Assembly (NCBI RefSeq): GCF_043641075.1
Contig: NZ_JBHZRC010000004.1
Span: 248,001-312,000 of the forward strand
Origin: Bacillus_BD oryzisoli_A
GTDB lineage: Bacteria > Bacillota > Bacilli > Bacillales > Cytobacillaceae
Direction of reading: 5' to 3'
DNA: 64,000 bases
Below, piece by piece: positions 51,312 through 60,303 of the stretch (the first letter of the stretch is position 1; every line of letters starts with the position of its first letter). The notes beneath the pieces are model-generated. The model saw nothing but the letters and a program-made list of their open reading frames with translations. It made no database searches and was not told where the DNA came from. The translations under genes and the position numbers were made by a program.

Positions 51312-53453
51312 TTAGTCCTTAAATAATACATACGTACTAATCGGTTTTAATTCCAACTTTTCCTTCACATGATTTATTGGAATGATGCCGCTTTTCTCAT
51401 CATCGGCCACTATACGCCAATCCCCATCTGGTAGAGTGATGACTTCAGCTGTCTTTGTTGGGTTGAGAAATACGGCGATAGACTGACATGGTCCATAACT
51501 GTCAACATCCTGCAAAATCCAGCCGATAAGCGGCTTCTTTAAAGATAAAAAACACATATGTTTTCGAATCAAGTCAGCAGCAGGCAAGCGAAAGGCACGG
51601 TGAGATAATCTGATTGCTATTATTCCTTTTATATAATCAACATGATGACAAAACTCGTCCTTACGATCCCAGTCAAGCTGATTAATCTCATCACTCGATT
51701 TATAGCTGTTTCCCTCTCCTTTTTTTGTACGAAAGAACTCCTGTCCACTATGGAGAAAGGGAATTCCCTGCGATAACAGCACCATAACTGTTGCAAGACG
51801 ATGATACTTTTGGATATTTGATGGATCCTCATTTTGCAAGCAAACAGCCAGTTTATCCCATAATGTATGGTTATCATGTGATTCAACATAGTTCACACTT
51901 TGGTTCGGTTCAGAAAATAGCCCTTCATGATGATTCACCCCGATACTTCCTGCAAGTACCTGTAGTGCCATATCATAATAATGTTCATTTCCTAGTGCAT
52001 AGCCTAAATCGTACGTGTTAAATGTGCTGCCTTTAATACAATCACGAAACCAATCATTAAATTGACCAATTCGCGGCAAACTGCTTTGATTATGGATATT
52101 CGCTTTTCGTTCGTTTGGAAGAGGTGTATTAAGATCCCAGCCTTCACCTATTAATAGTACTGATGGATCAATTAGATCAACCGCAGACCTGATTTCATTC
52201 ATTGTATCCATATCTAGAATCCCCATTAAATCAAAGCGAAACCCGTCAACCTGATACTCTTTCAGCCAAAATAATACGGAATCGAGAATGAATTTCCTTA
52301 CCATTTTCCGCTCTGAAGCAATATCATTCCCTACCCCTGTTCCATTTGAAGGCATTCCGTGTTCATCATGGCGAAAGTAATAACCTGGCACTACTTTTTC
52401 AAAGCTCGATGTTTCTCTTTCATACACATGGTTATATACAACATCTACTATTACACGGAGTCCATTTTGATGGATCGTCTCAATGAGTTGTTTTAGTTCA
52501 TTTATTCTGCTGTATGGATCATGAGGATTTGTACTATAGCTGCCATCCGGAACATTGTAATGAAGAGGATTATAGCCCCAGTTGTACTCCACTTTCTTTC
52601 CGAGTTCATCCACTCCGGCAAAATCATGCAGCGGAAGAAGCTCAATGTGGGTGACCCCTAGCTCTTTTATATAGCTGAGACCTGTTGCAGTGCCATTTCT
52701 GGTTTTTGTGCCCATTTCTGCTGCACCTAAATAGGTTCCTTTTCGAGAAGCACCACTGTTCGGATGAATCGTTAAATCCCTTATATGGGTTTCATAAATC
52801 ACACTGTCAACTGCATTTTCTAACGGGGACAGCTTCTTTTCCAAACGCTTTGTTTTATTTAAATCAATGATTACCCCTTCTTCTCCGTTCGCAGTGACTG
52901 CGACCGCATAGGGATCAACAGCTTCCTTCCATTGTAGATTTATACAAACTAAATACGTATAAAGGCTATGCTCCAAATCCCGATGAACTTCAACCTTCCA
53001 AACACCTTTTTCCTCTCTCGTTAAATCAATAATCTCCTGATTACATCTGTCAGAGGCAATTAATTTTAGCTTTACACCTGTTGCCGTTGGCGCCCAAAGC
53101 TTAAAGGTCGTGTGATTGGTTTGATAGGAGACACCCAATGGTCCGTCATAATAGAAAGCTTCATCGAAGGCACTTGTTCTCGTTACTGCTCCAACTTGCA
53201 AATCTGTTTTCCTTTGTAAATGATCCTTAACCCAATACTGACTACCAATAATCAATTCTTCCTGTGTATGGCAGATGTATTTTATAAATTCATTGAGGTT
53301 TATTTTTTCAACAATAGTAAGCGGAATTTCATCCCCATCACATTCCAATGTAAAGGTTCTCTCATCGTCGTGATGAAGAGCATGAGGGATTATGATTGTG
53401 ATTATTTTCATTTCATCTAGATAGGCTTGATATTCCCGTTCAATGGCAATCAT
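51312..53453 (-). CDS. amyX: Pullulanase, type I (AmyX)
   Basis: Debranching enzyme that cleaves alpha-1,6 bonds of pullulan and glycogen-like glucans. 713 residues: N-terminal beta domains including a CBM48 (GPLGVSYQTNHTTFKLWAPT), then the GH13 barrel with the pullulanase motif YNWGYNP, nucleophile Asp in GFRFDLMG, acid/base Glu in LLIGEGWD and YVESHDNHTLWD. No signal peptide, so it acts in the cytoplasm, as in B. subtilis. Confidence 0.96.
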   Translation of the reverse strand: MIAIEREYQAYLDEMKIITIIIPHALHHDDERTFTLECDGDEIPLTIVEKINLNEFIKYICHTQEELIIGSQYWVKDHLQRKTDLQVGAVTRTSAFDEAFYYDGPLGVSYQTNHTTFKLWAPTATGVKLKLIASDRCNQEIIDLTREEKGVWKVEVHRDLEHSLYTYLVCINLQWKEAVDPYAVAVTANGEEGVIIDLNKTKRLEKKLSPLENAVDSVIYETHIRDLTIHPNSGASRKGTYLGAAEMGTKTRNGTATGLSYIKELGVTHIELLPLHDFAGVDELGKKVEYNWGYNPLHYNVPDGSYSTNPHDPYSRINELKQLIETIHQNGLRVIVDVVYNHVYERETSSFEKVVPGYYFRHDEHGMPSNGTGVGNDIASERKMVRKFILDSVLFWLKEYQVDGFRFDLMGILDMDTMNEIRSAVDLIDPSVLLIGEGWDLNTPLPNERKANIHNQSSLPRIGQFNDWFRDCIKGSTFNTYDLGYALGNEHYYDMALQVLAGSIGVNHHEGLFSEPNQSVNYVESHDNHTLWDKLAVCLQNEDPSNIQKYHRLATVMVLLSQGIPFLHSGQEFFRTKKGEGNSYKSSDEINQLDWDRKDEFCHHVDYIKGIIAIRLSHRAFRLPAADLIRKHMCFLSLKKPLIGWILQDVDSYGPCQSIAVFLNPTKTAEVITLPDGDWRIVADDEKSGIIPINHVKEKLELKPISTYVLFKD

Positions 53454-53518
53454 TTCTCTTCATTCCCTTCACTTCCTTTTATTTGAAAATCATGTAATTT
53501 AAGCGGCAAATTTAAAAG

Positions 53519-54481
53519 CTATTTTTCGTTTCCTTCATCTACTTCCCATTCCTGACGCCTGATGGAAGTCGTTTGGCAATAATCTAATAATGCTTTTGCG
53601 CCCTTTAATTGAGTTGATTTTAAAGGGGACCTAAGCCGCCTTAACGAGGTAAACCATTCTTCGTAGTTTCGTTTATCGATTAATGTCACATCATATGGTG
53701 GTAACGGGTAATCGATGAATCCATTTCTTGACAGAATCACTTTGTGAATGGGTAGCTCAATTTCGTATAACTGAAATAATTTTTTCACGATCTTTTCTGT
53801 TCGATTTGCTGAGAGTAGCGGATTAACAATTCTTTTCTCCTTATTCTTAGTTCTGACATCCCAGAACTTTTGATTGGAGCCAACAAATACGGATAAATCG
53901 TGATCCTCTAAAAACGTAATACACCAGACATCTGTCGGACTAATTAAGATCGATTCTACTTCAATCGAAGCCTTTTTTAACAAAAAAATCGGCCGATATA
54001 GGACAAGATACGTATCCGGAAATCGCTGCAGAAAATATCGTAAATGTTCATCAAAAAAGAATCTTTTATTCATTATCGACTTTTCTGTTAATGTCGAGGT
54101 TGCCCATTTCAATTGAAAATCAAAGAGCTGATTAAGAAATTGCAGCTTTAAATCATCAACCGTTTCTGCATAATGAACCATAGCTGTGAACTGATCAAAT
54201 TCAGCAGGCTCCCCAGTTTGAAGCATACTTTCATCCGTTGACAATGTTTCCGAATCATTATTACGGGAAAACAGCGTTTTTATCTTGTTTAAAAGATGTG
54301 GCTTCACTTCTATTTTCGAATCATCCTTTTGGATTAGTACAGGAGCAGCTTCAGGATTCTCCCAATTGTACCGCAGCTTTTCCCATTGCTGCTTTTTTAA
54401 CGTAACAAAGCGTGAGGGATAATGAAAAATATTCTGTTCATAACGTGATGCATAATCTTGTAATTTAATTAATTGACCCAT
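53519..54481 (-). CDS. ytlQ: YtlQ-like protein, possible NERD fold
   Basis: 320 residues. The middle-to-C-terminal part (IEVESILISPTDVWCITFLE, then NPLLSANRTEKIVKKLFQL) has the strand-helix pattern of nuclease-related NERD domains, but I cannot point to an intact catalytic triad. The N-terminal 100 residues are basic and helical. Position between amyX and thpR matches ytlQ. Function unknown. Confidence 0.78.
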   Translation of the reverse strand: MGQLIKLQDYASRYEQNIFHYPSRFVTLKKQQWEKLRYNWENPEAAPVLIQKDDSKIEVKPHLLNKIKTLFSRNNDSETLSTDESMLQTGEPAEFDQFTAMVHYAETVDDLKLQFLNQLFDFQLKWATSTLTEKSIMNKRFFFDEHLRYFLQRFPDTYLVLYRPIFLLKKASIEVESILISPTDVWCITFLEDHDLSVFVGSNQKFWDVRTKNKEKRIVNPLLSANRTEKIVKKLFQLYEIELPIHKVILSRNGFIDYPLPPYDVTLIDKRNYEEWFTSLRRLRSPLKSTQLKGAKALLDYCQTTSIRRQEWEVDEGNEK

Positions 54482-54509
54482 TGTGTTCTTCCTCGTTTTC
54501 TTCTATAGT

Positions 54510-55073
54510 CTATTCAGAAATCAGTGAAAAGGTTGCAATGGGTTCATATTTTGGGATTTTTTCAAGGTTTGTTTTATAGAGAACCACTTTATTAGCTGTA
54601 AACGGAATCGGTTTCTTTTGAAATGGATTATATGTATCAAGCCATTTATGATCAAACTCAGTGCCAGTCCAATTTCTTGCTAATGTAATATGTGGTGCAA
54701 ACGGTCGTGACTCCAATGTAAAGCTAGATTCTAAGCAAGCTTTAAAAACAAGTGATTGCAAATAGGTTAGCCTATCATCCTGATTAATTGATGCCCAAAA
54801 TATTCGCGGTGACTTTCTACTTCCAAATACACCAAGACCCTGAATACGTAAAGGGAATTCCTTTTCTTTTTCAATTGCTTTACCTACTAACTCTATTGAA
54901 CGGCGAAGCATTTGTTCTTCCGCAGAGCCTAGGAAAGCAAAGGTTATATGAAAATCTTCCAAATGAACCCATCGCTTAAAAGGAAAATATTTCCTTGCTT
55001 CTCCAAGCTGTTCATTCATTTCTTGTTTCACAGCTTGAGGAAATGCAAGAGCCCAAAAATAATGTGTCCCCAT
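54510..55073 (-). CDS. thpR: RNA 2',3'-cyclic phosphodiesterase (LigT family, YtlP)
   Basis: 187-residue 2H phosphoesterase. The two HxT motifs are FHITFAFLG and PHITLARNW, equally spaced in the two halves of the fold. Opens 2',3'-cyclic phosphate ends of RNA. ATG at 55073 chosen over a TTG three codons upstream because GAGGGG is nine bases from the ATG and touches the TTG. 28 bp upstream of ytlQ, likely one operon. Confidence 0.92.
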   Translation of the reverse strand: MGTHYFWALAFPQAVKQEMNEQLGEARKYFPFKRWVHLEDFHITFAFLGSAEEQMLRRSIELVGKAIEKEKEFPLRIQGLGVFGSRKSPRIFWASINQDDRLTYLQSLVFKACLESSFTLESRPFAPHITLARNWTGTEFDHKWLDTYNPFQKKPIPFTANKVVLYKTNLEKIPKYEPIATFSLISE

Positions 55074-55134
55074 TCGTTCCAACCCCTCTTTAGCTTCTAT
55101 GAATGTGTTATGGATAAAGTGATAAAGCTGATAG

Positions 55135-55161
55135 AAGCACCCGGCAAAATGACGGGTGCTT
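55135..55161. terminator. Hairpin after pepV
   Basis: 9-bp GC-rich arms 55135-55143 and 55153-55161 (AAGCACCCG and complement). The plus-strand side has TTTCCTTTCTT, whereas the minus-strand side, needed for pepV, has only short T stretches, so strength for pepV is uncertain. Confidence 0.5.
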
Positions 55162-55189
55162 TCCTTTCTTCCTATCTAATAGAAGACAG

Positions 55190-56611
55190 TTACTTGGCTA
55201 GTTCATAAATCGCCTGCGCATAAATTGCAGCTGCTTTTAGTAAATCGTCAATGTACATGTACTCATCCTTTTGATGGGCAATATCCTCTCTGCCAGGGAA
55301 AAGGGGACCAAAGGCTACACCAGAGGTTAGTGAACGAGCATATGTCCCTCCTCCAATCGCCAATAGCTCTGCTTTCTCACCGGTTTGTTCTTCATATACT
55401 TTCTTTAAGACCTGAATTAATTCATGATTTTCATCCACATGATGCGGCTTTGAATCAGAAAGTTTCTCTATCTTAAAGCCCTTTTGTCCGCCAATTAGTT
55501 CCAAAAGCTCTTTTGTCTTCTCTATATCAGTTGTAACCGGATAGCGCAGGTTTAGTCCGAACCTTCCACCTTTTAAATGATTGAATGACATTTTTCCAAC
55601 ATTGATTGTAAGTTCTCCGGATATGTCATCACTATAGGAAACTCCTAATTGTTTCCCTCTTGAATCTCGAAATAAGTATCGGGAAGCAAATTCAAAGTAT
55701 GGTGCTGACTGTTGATCAGGTTTGTTTTCATAGATGAATCTCGCTAAGAAAAGGCCTGCATTCTTCCCCTGATCAGGCTCCATTCCATGCGCTGAGACTC
55801 CTTCTAGCTCAAGAATCAAGCTGCCATTATCCACATAACAGTTTCCCTTTAATCCTTGTTTTTGTACATAATCCTTATATCTCTGAATGATATCCGTTTC
55901 TTCCTTGTGAACATGTACAACAGCTTTCGCAAAATCTGGAACCATATTATATCTTCTACCCGATTCAAAGCTGATGATTTCTAACTTCACATCAGGATTG
56001 GCAGCTTTTTCTTCGGACATTACTTGAACAAAATCAAAATCAAAAATGCCTTTTTCAGCAATAATAATTGGAAAATCAGCATCGGGTGCAAAACCGATTG
56101 TTGGCATTTCCTCGTGTTCAAAGTAATGTTCCACACATCTCCAATCACTTTCCTCGTCAGTTCCAATAATCATACGAACTCGTTTACTAAGTGGTAATTT
56201 TAATTCTTTAACTATCTTCATTGCATAATAGGCAGCTATCGTCGGACCTTTATCGTCAATCGCTCCTCTTGCGAAAATCTTTTCATCACGAATTTCTGCT
56301 TCGAATGGATCACTTGACCACCCATCACCTTCTGGAACAACATCCACATGACACAGAATCCCTAGACTTTCTTCACCCTGTCCAAATTCTATATATCCTG
56401 CTAAATTCCCAACGTTTTTTGCATTAAATCCATCTTTCTCACCCATTTCGAGCATAAACAGCAAAGCTTCTTTAACGCCGCTTCCAAGCGGGGCATCCTT
56501 TGTTGCATTGTCCTCATCCAATACACTTTTTATACGCAGTAAAGATTGCGTGTCTTGGATCAGCTCATCCCTTCTCTTTACTACTTCATCAGACCAATTT
56601 ATATGTACCAT
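55190..56611 (-). CDS. pepV: Dipeptidase PepV (M20 family)
   Basis: 473-residue zinc dipeptidase. Metal site and catalytic residues: LGILCHVDVVPEGDGW (HVD), the bridging Asp in FARGAIDDKGPTIAAYYA, the catalytic Glu pair in MIIGTDEESDWRC, FAPDADFPI, and the final His in FPGREDIAHQKDEY. The insertion between the catalytic halves is the lid domain of PepV. Ribosome site AACGGAGGTTTCAA. Broad-range cytoplasmic dipeptide hydrolysis. Confidence 0.95.
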   Translation of the reverse strand: MVHINWSDEVVKRRDELIQDTQSLLRIKSVLDEDNATKDAPLGSGVKEALLFMLEMGEKDGFNAKNVGNLAGYIEFGQGEESLGILCHVDVVPEGDGWSSDPFEAEIRDEKIFARGAIDDKGPTIAAYYAMKIVKELKLPLSKRVRMIIGTDEESDWRCVEHYFEHEEMPTIGFAPDADFPIIIAEKGIFDFDFVQVMSEEKAANPDVKLEIISFESGRRYNMVPDFAKAVVHVHKEETDIIQRYKDYVQKQGLKGNCYVDNGSLILELEGVSAHGMEPDQGKNAGLFLARFIYENKPDQQSAPYFEFASRYLFRDSRGKQLGVSYSDDISGELTINVGKMSFNHLKGGRFGLNLRYPVTTDIEKTKELLELIGGQKGFKIEKLSDSKPHHVDENHELIQVLKKVYEEQTGEKAELLAIGGGTYARSLTSGVAFGPLFPGREDIAHQKDEYMYIDDLLKAAAIYAQAIYELAK

Positions 56612-57083
56612 TTGAAACCTCCGTTACAAAGAGCAGTGTGCCGCTTTATATTATTTACCCTTATTAAATCATATCATAATCTTTATTGATAAAAAGTGTA
56701 CATTCTATTTTGCTTTTTCTCTTAAATCATTACCAAACCATCATCGATTATGCAAAAAACACTCAACATTGTTGGAAATTCTTTAATATTATTAGAATAT
56801 TCTGCATAGTGTAGTTTTAAGTATTCATATTATCCTACTTTTTATTTTGGAAATAATACGAAATGAAGTTAATCTTTTGTAAAATCAGTCCTACATAGTG
56901 GAAATCTTATGATAATATGGATATTATATAGGTAGAGGTAGTTCAACAAAGTACTTACTATATGTTGTGTAAAGGGGTTGTCTGGGGAAAAGAAGCGAAT
57001 ATTCTCGGGAGATTTCGATCTTCACTAAAGTGTTGGATGCTGGAATTTGTCATAGGTTTGAAATTAGGATAGGGAGTGGTTTA
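56612..57083. other. 472-bp divergent intergenic region, pepV to ytzE
   Basis: AT-rich first 300 bp, then a more mixed 120 bp leading to the ytzE ribosome site. No coding frame with a supported start. It must hold promoters for both genes, but I could not place them with confidence. The longer open frame through 57030 lacks a ribosome site ahead of its first Met. Confidence 0.6.
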
Positions 57084-57305
57084 TTGAAACCTTCAACTAA
57101 CCGGATGTTAAACCGTATCAAATCCGTTTATATGTTTATTAGCAATCGAGGAACTGTAACAACTCAAGAACTTGTAGATGAGTTTGGAATCACTCCTCGG
57201 ACGATACAAAGAGACTTAAATGTCTTAGCGTACAACGATTTAGTCAGAAGCCCAAGTCGAGGAAAATGGACGACAACAAAAAAGAAAGTTAAATTGACTT
57301 CGTAA
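57084..57305 (+). CDS. ytzE: DeoR-type helix-turn-helix protein YtzE
   Basis: 73 residues, essentially only a DeoR winged helix: MFISNRGTVTTQELVDEFGI then TPRTIQRDLNVLAYNDLVR, ending in a basic tail. There is no effector domain, so it is a stand-alone DNA-binding module. TTG start with GGGAG seven bases upstream; this length equals B. subtilis YtzE. Convergent with ytzG. Confidence 0.88.
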   Translation: MKPSTNRMLNRIKSVYMFISNRGTVTTQELVDEFGITPRTIQRDLNVLAYNDLVRSPSRGKWTTTKKKVKLTS

Positions 57306-57317
57306 AAACGAAAGCGA

Positions 57318-57347
57318 GTAAGCCGTCTTCAGTATGAAGATGGCTTA
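57318..57347. terminator. Shared terminator of ytzE and ytzG
   Basis: Stem TAAGCCGTCTTCA/TGAAGATGGCTTA with one G-U pair, loop GTA, overlapping the ytzG stop codon. Confidence 0.7.
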
Positions 57348-58064
57348 TTTAGTATTCACTTCCATTAAGGCTGTCATTTCTTCATCTGTCAGTTCCCGAT
57401 ATTCTCCCAGTTCAAGACTTTCATCCAATTGTAAAGGTCCCATCGAAATTCTTTGCAGGTATACAACCTTTTTTCCAACTGCTTCAAACATCCGTTTAAC
57501 CTGATGAAATTTCCCTTCTGTAATGGTTAACTCGATATCTGAATGAATTCCTGATTTAATTATTTTCAGCTGACCTGGCTTTGTTACATATCCATCATCT
57601 AACGTCACACCCTCAAGAAAGGCCTGAACATCAGCATTTGTAACCTCTCGATCAATCACTGCAAAATACGTTTTCGGCACATGCTTTTTCGGTGATAAGA
57701 GCTGATGCGCAAGCTGACCATCATTTGTTAAGAGCAGCAAGCCTTCTGTATCCTTATCAAGCCTGCCAACTGGAAATGGCGAATATACAGCATCCTCCAT
57801 CTCAAGTAAATCAATAACCGTTTTTTCATAGTGGTCCTCTGTTGCAGAAATGACTCCTTGCGGCTTATTCATCATTAAATAAATATATTCCTTATATTCG
57901 ATCACCTCACCATGTAACGTTACGATATCTACTTTAGGGTCAACCTGTTCTTTTCCATTCTTTACAGGCATTTCATTTACCTTCACAACTCCACTCTTAA
58001 GCAGGTCCTTTACTTCTTTCCGACTTCCATAGCCTAAATTCGCTAACATTTTATCTATCCGCAC
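57345..58064 (-). CDS. ytzG: rRNA pseudouridine synthase, RsuA family (YtzG)
   Basis: 239 residues: N-terminal S4 RNA-binding domain (MRIDKMLANLGYGSRKEVKD) then the RsuA/RluB catalytic domain with Asp in PVGRLDKDTEGLLLLTNDG and the Tyr/Lys motif KTYFAVID. Isomerises a specific uridine in ribosomal RNA; the exact site is not determinable here, though the RsuA group modifies 16S U516. Confidence 0.93.
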   Translation of the reverse strand: MRIDKMLANLGYGSRKEVKDLLKSGVVKVNEMPVKNGKEQVDPKVDIVTLHGEVIEYKEYIYLMMNKPQGVISATEDHYEKTVIDLLEMEDAVYSPFPVGRLDKDTEGLLLLTNDGQLAHQLLSPKKHVPKTYFAVIDREVTNADVQAFLEGVTLDDGYVTKPGQLKIIKSGIHSDIELTITEGKFHQVKRMFEAVGKKVVYLQRISMGPLQLDESLELGEYRELTDEEMTALMEVNTK

Positions 58065-58214
58065 AAAATCACTCCTTCTCTTCCATTATAGGCTATTATC
58101 CATTTCCAATTCAGAAAAAAATCATAGTATGTAATCGTGTAACTTAACTATGAGGCGAACACACAAGATACAATTTTTAGTCTCATATAAAAAAATAAAG
58201 TGAGGAGATGTCAA

Positions 58215-58445
58215 ATGATGATGGATTATCGTCAATATGAACACTTTTACCCAATGGTGGATTATCGCCAAACTCAACAAGGTCAATTTTTCCCAGGTGG
58301 TGGCTTTGGTAACTTAAACCAACGTCTAACTCGATTGGAGCGCCAAATTGAAAGATTGGACCGTCAAGTAGACCAGATTGACCGCCGTCTTGATCGCGTC
58401 GAAAGAAGACTTGGACTTCGTCAAGAAGATCAACAATATTACTAA
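58215..58445 (+). CDS. Small coiled-coil protein, unknown (76 aa)
   Basis: Begins MMMDYRQYEHFYPMVDYRQ, has a Phe/Gly segment GQFFPGGGFGNLNQ, then about 35 residues of perfect Leu/Ile/Val heptads rich in Arg, Asp and Gln (LTRLERQIERLDRQVDQIDR), and ends QYY. It looks like a short parallel coiled coil. I do not recognise it by name; the Tyr/Gln-rich head resembles spore-associated proteins but that is only an impression. ATG chosen from GAGGAG seven bases ahead of the first of three Met codons. Own terminator. Confidence 0.78.
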   Translation: MMMDYRQYEHFYPMVDYRQTQQGQFFPGGGFGNLNQRLTRLERQIERLDRQVDQIDRRLDRVERRLGLRQEDQQYY

Positions 58446-58455
58446 AAATAACAAC

Positions 58456-58484
58456 AAGGGTCTCCAGTTTGGAGACCCTTTTCC
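58456..58484. terminator. Terminator between the coiled-coil gene and ytgP
   Basis: Perfect 10-bp arms 58456-58465 and 58471-58480 (AAGGGTCTCC and complement) followed by TTTTCC on the plus strand. Confidence 0.85.
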
Positions 58485-60100
58485 TATCCTTTAAGATGTA
58501 ACTTTTGCATGACTCGGTCTACTTTATCACCAAACAGCCGATTCACCAATCTAGATTTGATGCCAAGGATTCCATAAATACCTACACCAATAGCAGCACA
58601 GCCTATAATAATGATGAGTGACTGCCAGACAGACTCTGGGGATAAGAAACGAGTAAGCAGCATATAGGTCCCTCCTGCCCCAGCAAACATTAAAGCAGAA
58701 AAGATTATAATCAAAAGAATCCTGCGTAAAACCAATTTAAAGGAATAACGGGTATATATTTTTATTACTATTAGATTAATAATAATGGCGGCTCCATATC
58801 CAAGTGCAGTTGCGAGGATCGCACCTTCTGTTTCCATTAATTTGATTAACGGAATATTTAACGTTAGTTTTATTAGCAATCCAACTAAGAGACTTAATAT
58901 CGTAAACCGCTGCTCATCAATCCCCTGCATAATCGCCGCAGTCACAGAGTATAAGGCAAACAAAATAGCGACAGGTGAATACGCACGCAATACCTCAGTG
59001 CCCGCTAAGTCATGACCATAAAATGCCGTATAGATAGGCTCTGCCAGTAATGACATTCCGATAACAGCAGGTAGTGTGAGAAACAATAGAACCTGGAACG
59101 TCTGATTCAGTTGACGAGTTAATCCATTGCTATCATTTGCCATATAGGTCTGAGTAATATTAGGAACCAGCGTTAGTGAAAAGGCTGTTGCTAATGAAAC
59201 AGGGATAATAACCAGCTTATGTGAATAAAAATTCAAGGCACTAAAGGCAAAATCCGATTGCTTGGCCAAGCCGATTTCAACCATGGCCTTATTGAACGTA
59301 ATTTGGTCAATAAATTGAAACAGTGGATTCGCAATACCGACAAACACAAAGGGTGCCGCATATAGAATAATTTCTTTGTACATATCTTTTAACGAAATCT
59401 CAATCGTTCCCTTATCATGCAGCAGTAATTCATCAAGGTACGGCTTACGTTTATACCAGTACCAGAAAAGCACAAGTAAGGAACCGATTGCCCCGATAAA
59501 CGCTGCAAAGGTAGCTACACTGACAGCAGTAGCTATTTTCCCGTTCATAACAGATAAAACAATATAAGCACCTGCTAATAGAAAAACGATGCGGACAATT
59601 TGCTCTACTACCTGTGATACAGCTGACGGCCCCATGGATTGGTGTCCTTGGAAAAAGCCTCGAATTAAACTCATAAACGGGACAACGATAAGAGCGAAGC
59701 TGACAGCACGAATGACGGTTATGACATCTTCTACCTTTGTCACTTGGTCATCGTCCTGAATGACCATCTCTCCCAATGCAGGAGCAGAAAAGTATAGTAT
59801 TAAAAACGAGAAAAATCCAGTTAACAGCATAACAATTAGCCCTGATTTAAAAAGCCTTCTCCCAACCGCATATTCCTCAAGTGCATTATATTTTGATATA
59901 AACTTTGATATGGCCAGCGGAATGCCTGCCGTTGCAATACTTATAAATATAGTATAAGGTACATACGAATATTGATAGAGCGTTGTACCCTCTTTTCCAA
60001 CAATAGCATCAAAGGGAATCACATAAAATAAACCTAGCACTTTAGAAATAATAGTTCCGAGTGTTAATATAAACGTTCCTCTTAAAAGCTTAGATGACAT
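58484..60100 (-). CDS. ytgP: MurJ-type lipid II flippase YtgP
   Basis: 538-residue integral membrane protein of the MOP superfamily with about 14 hydrophobic helices; it starts LLRGTFILTLGTIISKVLGLFYVIPF. Arginines of the central cavity are seen in the first helices and in IRGFFQGHQSMGPSAVSQ. B. subtilis YtgP is the MurJ that moves lipid II to the outer face of the membrane. SD AAGGAG nine bases ahead. Divergent from ytfP. Confidence 0.93.
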   Translation of the reverse strand: MSSKLLRGTFILTLGTIISKVLGLFYVIPFDAIVGKEGTTLYQYSYVPYTIFISIATAGIPLAISKFISKYNALEEYAVGRRLFKSGLIVMLLTGFFSFLILYFSAPALGEMVIQDDDQVTKVEDVITVIRAVSFALIVVPFMSLIRGFFQGHQSMGPSAVSQVVEQIVRIVFLLAGAYIVLSVMNGKIATAVSVATFAAFIGAIGSLLVLFWYWYKRKPYLDELLLHDKGTIEISLKDMYKEIILYAAPFVFVGIANPLFQFIDQITFNKAMVEIGLAKQSDFAFSALNFYSHKLVIIPVSLATAFSLTLVPNITQTYMANDSNGLTRQLNQTFQVLLFLTLPAVIGMSLLAEPIYTAFYGHDLAGTEVLRAYSPVAILFALYSVTAAIMQGIDEQRFTILSLLVGLLIKLTLNIPLIKLMETEGAILATALGYGAAIIINLIVIKIYTRYSFKLVLRRILLIIIFSALMFAGAGGTYMLLTRFLSPESVWQSLIIIIGCAAIGVGIYGILGIKSRLVNRLFGDKVDRVMQKLHLKG

Positions 60101-60303
60101 TCATTCCTTCTCCTTATCAACGTAGGAATTTGTAAATATAACTGTTATGATAAAAGCCAGACAATATGTAATTTTAAACCTTATTTTTGCTGTATGCATA
60201 AGTAAATTTGACTATTATAGTACAAATTCACTTGAAAACACACTAGTTGTAGTTTACTCTTCTTTCATAAAGAATTCTAGTACTTAATAGAAAGGGTTAT
60301 TAT

